Positions 24,528 to 30,393 of a stretch of 30,393 bases of DNA are shown here, piece after piece. The first letter of the stretch is position 1. Each line of letters starts with the position of its first letter. A program made the position numbers and the translations under genes. The notes beneath the pieces are model-generated. The model was not told the origin of the DNA, did no database searches, and saw only the letters and a program-made list of their open reading frames with translations. Source of the stretch: Planctomycetia bacterium (GTDB lineage Bacteria; Planctomycetota; Planctomycetia; Gemmatales; Gemmataceae); the NCBI GenBank assembly GCA_005773755.1, contig SXHE01000861.1:1-30393 (forward strand). Reading direction: 5' to 3'.

Positions 24528-26234
24528 TCACCCCCCGCGTTGCTGCTCGGCGGCGTGCAGCATCTCGGCGGCTTCTTTGCGCGTCGTCTCGCTGCGCGAC
24601 TCGCCGCGCAGCATCATTGCCAGTTCTTCGACGCGCGCTTCGTCCGAGGTGAGCGCGGAGATGGTGGTCGCGGTGCGCTTCGCGGTCGTGCTCTTGCGGA
24701 TCGTCCACTGGTACGCCGCGTAGCTCGCCACCTGCGGCAGGTGCGTCACGCACAACACCTGATGCGACCGCCCCAGCGCCGCGAGCTTCTGGCCCAGCAC
24801 GTCGCCCAGCCGCCCGCCGACGTTGGCGTCGATCTCGTCGAAGACGACGAGCGTGCGAACGGGGTCGTGCGCGGCCAGCACGGTTTTCAGCGCGAGCATC
24901 GTGCGCGACAGTTCGCCGCCGCTGGCGACCTTGCGGAGCGGGCGGGCCGGCTCGCCGGGGTTCGCGGTCAGGATCAGTTCCAGTTGGTCGATGCCCGCCG
25001 CGGGCACGTCGCCGGCCGTCGGGTCGTCCGGCAGCGCCTGCACCTCAAGCACCGCGTCCAACTTCGCCTTCGGCATGTTCAGGTCGGCGAGGTGCTTCTG
25101 CGTGTCGGCCGCGAGCCGCTTCGCGACCTTCGCGCGGGCCTTGCTGAGCGCGGTCGCCGCGTCGCGCAGCGCGGCCCACGCCGCGCGGAGCGTGCCGTCG
25201 ATTCCGCTCAGATCGCTTTCCTGCTTCTCGAGTGTGGCTTCCTTTGCATCGAGCGAGTCGCGGTAGACGATCAGTTCGTCGGGGGTCCGGCTGTACCGCT
25301 GCTGTAGCTTCTTCAGCAGGGCGATGCGCTGCTCCACCTCTTCGAGACGGTCGGGGTCGGCCTCGAACCGCTCGGCGAGGTCGCGGCAGGTGTCCGCGAG
25401 GTCCACCAGTTCGGGCCGCAGCGCGTCGAGCCGCTGGCTCACCTCGGCCAGTTTTGGGTCGAAGTGCGCCCACCTGTGCGCGTCCTTGATGAGCTTGCCG
25501 ATCACTTCCGCGACCGCGCCGTCGTCGTCCACGAGCCGGGCCGAAACGCCGCTGGTGAACTGGGCCAGGCTCTGCGCGTGCGTGAGCCGCTCGCGCTCCT
25601 TCACCAGCGCCGGCAGTTCCCCCGGCATCAGTCTGGCGTTGTCCAGGTCTTCGCGCTCGAACCGCACCAGCGACAGTTCGCGCTGCCGGGCGAGCTTCGC
25701 GTCGGACAGTTCCTTGAACTGCCGGCGCAGGTCGCGGACGCGCTCGGCCCTCTTGCTGTACCTGTCGCGCAGGTCGGTGAGCTTGCCGAACGCGTCGAGC
25801 AGTTCGAGCTGGTACGCGGGCTGGAGGAGCGAGTAGCTCTCGCGCTGGCCGTGAACGTCGACGAGCATTTCGCCGACGCGCTTGAGCGTGGACACGGCCA
25901 CGGGCATGTCGTTGACGTGGGCCGTGCTGCGCCCGGACCGCGACAGCCGGCGGGTAAGGATCAGGTCGTCGTCTTGCACCGGCGCGGGGAGGATCGCGTC
26001 GGCCGCGGCCCGCTGTTCGGCCGTCAGGTCGAAGCGCCCGGTGACGCGCAGTTCGTCCGCCCCGGTGCGGATCAGGTCGGCGCTGCCGCGCTCGCCCAGC
26101 AGCAGGCCCAGCGCGCCGAGCAGGAGCGACTTCCCGGCCCCGGTTTCGCCGGTCCAGGCGCAGAAGCCCCCGTGCAACTCGACGCGCACGTCTTCGATCA
26201 GCGCGAGGTTCTGTACGGCCAGTTCGCGAAGCAT
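24528..26234 (-). CDS. recN: DNA repair protein RecN
   Basis: A 568-residue SMC-like ATPase of normal RecN length. Walker A is GETGAGKS (Lys35), the ABC signature is KVASGGELSRTMLALK, Walker B is LVVFDEIDANVGG, and CVTHLPQVAS is the RecN-specific switch segment. Between about residues 150 and 390 lie two coiled-coil arms. RecN binds DNA ends and holds broken molecules together during recombinational repair. ATG 26234 gives the conserved N-terminus MLRELAVQNLALIEDV; it has no Shine-Dalgarno but a promoter ends 6 bases upstream. No LexA-box-like operator was recognised. The downstream small zinc-ribbon gene is coupled to it. Confidence 0.97.
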   Translation of the reverse strand: MLRELAVQNLALIEDVRVELHGGFCAWTGETGAGKSLLLGALGLLLGERGSADLIRTGADELRVTGRFDLTAEQRAAADAILPAPVQDDDLILTRRLSRSGRSTAHVNDMPVAVSTLKRVGEMLVDVHGQRESYSLLQPAYQLELLDAFGKLTDLRDRYSKRAERVRDLRRQFKELSDAKLARQRELSLVRFEREDLDNARLMPGELPALVKERERLTHAQSLAQFTSGVSARLVDDDGAVAEVIGKLIKDAHRWAHFDPKLAEVSQRLDALRPELVDLADTCRDLAERFEADPDRLEEVEQRIALLKKLQQRYSRTPDELIVYRDSLDAKEATLEKQESDLSGIDGTLRAAWAALRDAATALSKARAKVAKRLAADTQKHLADLNMPKAKLDAVLEVQALPDDPTAGDVPAAGIDQLELILTANPGEPARPLRKVASGGELSRTMLALKTVLAAHDPVRTLVVFDEIDANVGGRLGDVLGQKLAALGRSHQVLCVTHLPQVASYAAYQWTIRKSTTAKRTATTISALTSDEARVEELAMMLRGESRSETTRKEAAEMLHAAEQQRGG

Positions 26235-26240
26235 ACCCGC

Positions 26241-26269
26241 ATGGTACGCCGGTTCGCGGGGCGGGTGAA
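26241..26269 (-). promoter_or_regulatory. Promoter for recN, probable leaderless transcript
   Basis: Minus strand: TTCACC (26264-26269), 17 bases, TACCAT (26241-26246), 6 bases, then ATG. Four of six bases match consensus in each box, and the spacing predicts a start site at the ATG. Confidence 0.42.
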
Positions 26270-26316
26270 GGTGAGTCGGTGACCGTTCGCAACGATCGCC
26301 CGCGCGGGCCTTCTGT

Positions 26317-27480
26317 TCAAGGCTTCGCGGCTTCCAGTGCCGCGATGATCGCGTCGAGGCGGGCCTTGATGTCGTTCATCTGCGGCCCGGCAGATTCGCG
26401 CATCATCGACAGGACGCCGTCGAGCAGTTCGTCGCGCGCCTTCGACGGCGCGAACCCCAGGTCGCGGAAAAGCTTCTTGGCGTGCTTCAACGGGGTGGTG
26501 CGCTCGTCCGGGTTCGCGAGGGTCGGGTCGGCCCCGAACGCCAGCAGCCGGCGCACCTCGTCCGGTTCCATTTGGTCAACAGAAATCCACAGCGGCGGGT
26601 ACTCGTCCGGCCCCAGCGCATTGATGTCCGCGCCGGCCGCGACCAACTCACGGGCCTTCGCCTCGTCCCCGGTCAGGATCGCTTCGAGCAGGTTGTCGTG
26701 CGGCGTCGGCACGTACTCCGCGCCCTCTTCCTGCGGCTCCTCGCTTTCGAGCGCGTCGTACAGCCCGTCCCAGGTGGTCCAGGTCGCTTCGCCCGTGTCC
26801 GGCGAGTACACGACCATGAGGCCGTGCTCGTCGGCCCAGTCGGATTCAACCATGAAGACGATGTGCGCGAAGCCGGCGCGGGCCTCGCGGCTGATGTCGA
26901 GGCGCGAGAGCGCGAAGTGGCCCCGCAGTTCGGCGGCTGTCGCGGCGGGCTTCATTCCGGGCACGTTGGGCCAGGCGCGCTCGCGGTACGACTCCCACAC
27001 CTGCGCCAGCACCGCGTCGTACACGGCGGCTTCGTTGGCAAGCAGATGGCGAAAGGCGTTCTCCTGCGCGGGCGTCGGGGCGGCCTCGCCCGGCCCGGCG
27101 ACGCGGATCGGGTACTTCCCCTTCGCGAGCAGCGCCGCGTTCTTGGCCCGCTTCTCGGCGCGGCGTTGGGCACGCTCCTCGTCACGCGGGTCCGACTGGT
27201 CGGGAACGTCCTCGGCCGCGGAATCGACCGCGTCGAACGCCGCCGCCGCTTTCTCGCCGAACCGCGCGCTCATCGCGGCCCGCATCTGCTCCATCATGGC
27301 GTTCAGTTCGGCGGTCAGCCGCTCGGCTTCGGCCGCGGCCTCCTCCTCGGTCTGGGGCGGCGACCCCGGCTCCGGCTCCGGGCGCATCCCGACGGCCGCG
27401 AACAGCGGCAGTCGCGCGGCCCCGGCCCACGACTCGTCGCTCTCCTTGTATTTCAACTTGCCGAACAGGTCGTGCGTCAC
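26317..27480 (-). CDS. Ankyrin-repeat protein with an N-terminal DUF6985-like domain
   Basis: A 387-residue cytoplasmic protein. The start GKLKYKESDESWAG and the block PTPAQENAFRHLLANEAAV, followed by AHIVFMVESDWADEHGLMVVYSP, resemble the DUF6985/DUF2004 group from memory; this assignment is tentative. A Glu/Ala-rich, probably coiled-coil insert occupies about residues 40-120. Residues 258-335 hold about two ankyrin repeats (NLLEAILTGDEAKARELVAAGADIN; DEVRRLLAFGADPTLAN). The GTG start at 27480 has GGAG 7 bases upstream, inside the end of the previous gene, with a 4-base gap, so translation is coupled. Such domain pairs occur in protein-interaction and immunity-type proteins, but no toxin partner is nearby. 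Confidence 0.8.
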   Translation of the reverse strand: MTHDLFGKLKYKESDESWAGAARLPLFAAVGMRPEPEPGSPPQTEEEAAAEAERLTAELNAMMEQMRAAMSARFGEKAAAAFDAVDSAAEDVPDQSDPRDEERAQRRAEKRAKNAALLAKGKYPIRVAGPGEAAPTPAQENAFRHLLANEAAVYDAVLAQVWESYRERAWPNVPGMKPAATAAELRGHFALSRLDISREARAGFAHIVFMVESDWADEHGLMVVYSPDTGEATWTTWDGLYDALESEEPQEEGAEYVPTPHDNLLEAILTGDEAKARELVAAGADINALGPDEYPPLWISVDQMEPDEVRRLLAFGADPTLANPDERTTPLKHAKKLFRDLGFAPSKARDELLDGVLSMMRESAGPQMNDIKARLDAIIAALEAAKP

Positions 27481-27484
27481 GGGG

Positions 27485-28534
27485 TCACTCCAGCTTGCGG
27501 AACGTCGCGGTGGGGGCGACGGAGCCGACGCTCACATCAACGACGGCCCAACCCGCGACTAGCGACTTGTACTCGACCACGGCCTTGCCGGTAACGGCCC
27601 CTACGCGCAGTAGTGCGTTACGGGTGAGCGTGACCGACACGCGCGTGTCGGTGCCCGCGATGTCGCCCTTGAACACCACCGTGCGCGCGGTGATCGTGAC
27701 CGTCGAGCCGTTGTCGATCTTCGAGCCGTCGCGGGTCGGTGTGGTCTGCCCGGTGAACACCACGTCGCCGCCCGGCGCGTTGATGGTGACGTCCGAGCGG
27801 CCGTCCACTTTCGCGGACAGGTTGACCGCGCCGTTGGGGGCCTTGAGCTTCAGCGTCGAGCGGCCGTCGATCTTGCCGGTCACGATGATCGTCGCCGCCT
27901 CCAGGTCGGAAGCGTCGAGCATCGCGCCCGCGTCCAGCCCGTGGACCCGCAGCGACTTCACCTTCCCTTTGAGAACGACGTGTTCGCCCTTCGTCATCAC
28001 GGGCACGGAGTACACGTCGGCCGGCATGTTGATGGCGTGCGTGGTGAGGAGGCCGGGCGGCTGAATCTGGACCACCTTCACGTCGGGGTCGAGGTCCGAA
28101 TCCGGGCCGAACGGGAGCAACTCCGGCACCGGTTCGTGCGGCATCGGCGCGACTTCGATCTTCGCGGGCGGCGCGACTTTCGTGGGCGGCGCGGGTTCGG
28201 GCCGCTTCTCCGCGACCTCCGGTTCGTCGGGCTTGGCCTTCGCGCGGTCGAGCGATTGAAAGCCGAGCACGCCGCCGACACCGCAGAGCGTGCCGGCGGC
28301 AAAAGCGACCGCGCCAACGAGCGCCCACCGCGAGCGCGGTTCGCCGGTGAGCGGGCGCGGCGTGTGCAGTTCGCTCGCGTCCGCGGCCATACCCGCGGTC
28401 GGGTCCGGTTCGGCTGTCTTGTCGCGCGTGCGCACCGCCTTAAGTGCCGGCGCGGAGGCGCACACCGGGCACGGCTTCTCGATTTCGGACTCGCCCCGCG
28501 GCAGCCCGCACCCCGGACACACGACGGTTGCCAT
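27485..28534 (-). CDS. Zinc-ribbon, single-pass membrane protein with a beta-rich extracytoplasmic domain
   Basis: A 349-residue protein. Cys6, Cys9, Cys22 and Cys25 form a zinc ribbon at the N-terminus. One hydrophobic span lies at about 70-94 (WALVGAVAFAAGTLCGVGGV). A Pro/Lys/Glu-rich linker leads to a domain from about 160 onwards of short alternating beta-strands (VVLKGKVKSLRV, ATIIVTGKIDGRSTLKLKAPNGAVNLSAKVDGRSDVTI in pattern), resembling right-handed beta-helix or polymer-forming adhesin-like folds. The zinc ribbon should be cytoplasmic and the beta domain outside. ATG 28534 follows GGGGAG. It ends 4 bases before the ankyrin gene, so the two probably work together, though the function is unknown. 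Confidence 0.8.
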   Translation of the reverse strand: MATVVCPGCGLPRGESEIEKPCPVCASAPALKAVRTRDKTAEPDPTAGMAADASELHTPRPLTGEPRSRWALVGAVAFAAGTLCGVGGVLGFQSLDRAKAKPDEPEVAEKRPEPAPPTKVAPPAKIEVAPMPHEPVPELLPFGPDSDLDPDVKVVQIQPPGLLTTHAINMPADVYSVPVMTKGEHVVLKGKVKSLRVHGLDAGAMLDASDLEAATIIVTGKIDGRSTLKLKAPNGAVNLSAKVDGRSDVTINAPGGDVVFTGQTTPTRDGSKIDNGSTVTITARTVVFKGDIAGTDTRVSVTLTRNALLRVGAVTGKAVVEYKSLVAGWAVVDVSVGSVAPTATFRKLE

Positions 28535-28550
28535 CGTCTCCCCTTCGCAG

Positions 28551-29449
28551 TCATTTCTTCGCGGCGTTCTGCGCCTTGACCGCCTTCACCAACTCGTCCC
28601 AATACGTCGGCAGCTTGTTCCACGGGTTCGCGCCGCTCGCGTCGGTGGCGTACAGCCAGCCCACGCGCTTGCCCGCCACCAGCGGCACGAACTCGGCGTC
28701 GAGTTTCGGCTTCGAGTGTACCAGTACCGCGAACTGGCGGCGCGCGAATACGTACCCGGCTTTCGTCTTTTGGTCGGCCCACATCGGCAGCGCGAACTTG
28801 TCCTTCAGGTTGTCCTTGTCCGGGGCTTCCCACAACAGCGCGACCTCGTTGGAGAGGACGCGGGTGAGGATCGCCGCGCCGCCGGTGGCGCGGCCGACGT
28901 TGAGGAACACCGGCCCGTCGGAGAGCTTCTTCGCGGCGTAGTGGCGCACCTTACGCGCCACGGCAAGTTGCTCGTTGTCGAACGCCGGGTGTTCGTCGAG
29001 GAAGAACCCGATCAGGTTCGGGTGCTTGTCCGGCGGGTAGTGTTCAGCCAGGCGTCGATGTCGTCGGTGGCGTCGGTCCGCACCACGTACTCGGCCTGCC
29101 CGTCGATCTGCTTGGTCTTGTTGTTCGCGAGCGGGACGTACATGACGAACCGCAGGTGCTTGTTCTCTTTCGCGACTCGCGTGATCAGATCGGTGTACGC
29201 CTTGACGTGAGCCGGCTCCATCTCCGGCGTGGCGCGGTCGATTGGCCCGCTGGCCGGGTTGATGATCGCGACAATCGGGCACTCCGGCGAAGCCGCAGCG
29301 ATGAGCGCGTCCCAGTACTTCTTCTCGGCAGACCCCGCGACGGTGCTGGGGAATACATACGCCGGCACGATCAGCCGCACCGCGACCTTGTCGGAGAGCA
29401 GGTCGGCATCAGGAGCCGCGGCCAGCGCGAGCGCGAGGTTGAGGAACAC
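28551..29449 (-). pseudogene. Spherulin-4-like secreted protein gene with a frameshift
   Basis: Two overlapping minus-strand frames together encode one spherulation-specific family 4 protein. The first (GTG 29449, AAGGTG ribosome site) starts with a signal-like MFLNLALALAAAPDA and has the hallmark VPAYVFPST and IVAIINPASGPI, continuing to DDIDAWLNT, then is lost near 29038-29045 and stops at 29012. The second frame picks up at once with HYPPDKHPNLIGFFLDEHP (the family's FFDE-type acidic motif) and continues to KAQNAAKK. Restoring one base near 29040 (for example one C in the ACTACCC run) would give one protein of about 298 residues. No slippery heptamer is seen, so this is more likely a disabled gene or a sequence error than programmed shifting. 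Confidence 0.82.
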
Positions 29450-29477
29450 AGTACACCTTTGGGTTAGATCGCGAACG

Positions 29478-30393
29478 TCAGGCTTTGGCGAGTGGGAACT
29501 CGCCGATCAGACCGGCAACCGGTTCCGCGAAGTGCTCGTCCAGGGCGCTCGGATCGACGCTCCAGAGGGCCGCAAGTTTGAACACACAACTCTCGTCAAC
29601 GATCGCCACGTCTTCGGGGTGCGGGGGCGCGGGCGGCGCGCCCGGCGCGTCGGTGAACCGGAACCCGAGCGCGCGCTCAGTCTTCGTCTGCGGTCCCTCG
29701 CTCCAGACCGTCGGAGTGCTTCGCTCATCCCGCGCGTAGCCGCGCACGAACTTGCCCTTTTGTGCGCGCGCCCAGGCGTGCAATTTCGCGTCCTTGTGCG
29801 TGCAGAAATACTGCGCGTCTCGGAAGTGCCCGCTCAGCTCCTGAACGAGCGGCTTGGCAAACGTCTCGATCCGATCCGGCGGAAACAGCGCTGCACTCAC
29901 CGCGAGCGTCCAGTCGCCGAGCGGCGGTGTGACGAACACCCTCGACTTGTAAGCCGCCGCGGTTCCTTCTTCCCACAGTGCTTGCTAGACCCGGTGCAGG
30001 CCGAGGGCGACGGCGACGGCCCGCGTGTCGTTCGTTTCGACCGCGAGCCACGCGAGGTCGGAGCCGAACGCCACCGGCCGGTTGGGAATCTCGTCCGCGG
30101 CGCGGACGAGAGCACGCCCCAACATGCCCCCGAACAGACCCCCGGCGAGGAAGCCGAGAACGGGAACCAACTCACGGAGGCTCTCGCCCGGCGAAGGCGG
30201 AGGTGTGTCCTTCACCGGGACGCGCGGCTCCTTCGCGCGCCCGGCAGCGCGGTCGGCCAGCACCTCTTCGGCCGCGGCGAACGCTTCTTCGGACCAGCGC
30301 TCAAGATCTCGGACTCGTGCGATGTCTTGGAGTTCGGCCGTCGACTTCTGGGCGAAGTGTCCCTTCACCGTCTCAACAAGTTTGCGATTCAGT
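29478..30393 (-). pseudogene. Membrane-anchored protein gene interrupted by an in-frame amber codon, 5' end outside the window
   Basis: The frame is open at the right edge (LNRKLVETVKGHFAQKS) and reads through a helical start, a Pro-rich stretch and a Gly-rich membrane span (LVPVLGFLAGGLFGGMLG). It stops at TAG 29985-29987 straight after AVALGLHRV. The same frame then continues without another stop for 168 codons (QALWEEGTAAAYKS, VFVTPPLGDWTLAVSAALFPP, FCTHKDAKLHAWAR) to 29478. The segments before and after the TAG look like one domain, so a single nonsense change has probably split one gene. The downstream half could be translated alone from GTG 29939 but would lack the start of the domain. 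The family is not recognised. A true start may lie beyond 30393. Confidence 0.75.

Noticed and set aside
29035..29050. Programmed -1 frameshifting in the spherulin-like gene
   Set aside because: No slippery heptamer and no clear downstream stem was seen at the junction; mutation or sequence error is simpler.
1..30393. tRNA, rRNA, CRISPR array, insertion sequence, prophage, defence or biosynthetic island
   Set aside because: No cloverleaf, conserved rRNA segment, transposase, integrase or regular repeat array was recognised on either strand; base composition looks even throughout.

Overview
The window is GC-rich, gene-dense bacterial DNA that most likely comes from a planctomycete of the Gemmataceae (Gemmata-like). 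The reasons are a TIGR02996 'repeat-companion' domain joined to leucine-rich repeats, a Ser/Thr kinase fused to Sel1 repeats, several secreted proteins without recognisable family, a spherulin-4-like secreted protein, and a polysaccharide pyruvyl transferase fused to a PhyH hydroxylase. The genus is inferred from gene content, not from a marker gene. I found no rRNA, tRNA, CRISPR array, transposase or phage gene.

All genes but one (the kinase, 22072-23931) lie on the minus strand, so transcription mostly runs from high to low coordinates. From right to left: two damaged genes at the right edge (one with an in-frame amber codon, one with a frameshift); a two-gene unit of a zinc-ribbon/membrane-anchored beta-rich protein and an ankyrin protein; recN coupled to a small zinc-ribbon protein; the plus-strand kinase; a flavin reductase coupled to a sulfite-oxidase-like molybdoenzyme; two related secreted modular proteins (one-module and two-module); a Tat-exported purple-acid-phosphatase-like enzyme; a surface-glycan pair (GT4 glycosyltransferase plus the pyruvyl-transferase/PhyH fusion) closed by an intrinsic terminator; glcD; an S41 protease; and a long probable operon nadC-birA-LRR protein-glmM-sirtuin-folD-large membrane protein that leaves the window at the left edge.

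The left-hand operon mixes NAD synthesis (NadC), NAD use (sirtuin), biotinylation (BirA), amino-sugar synthesis (GlmM) and one-carbon metabolism (FolD) with two lineage-specific proteins. The first gene at the left edge is a polytopic protein of at least 1,117 codons with no stop inside the window. Several starts lack a Shine-Dalgarno sequence but carry a TAnnnT box 6-7 bases before ATG, suggesting leaderless transcripts. The points most worth following are the three-domain glycan-modifying fusion with its internal ribosome site, the two adjacent broken genes, the tandem secreted modules, the leaderless starts and the intergenic palindromes.
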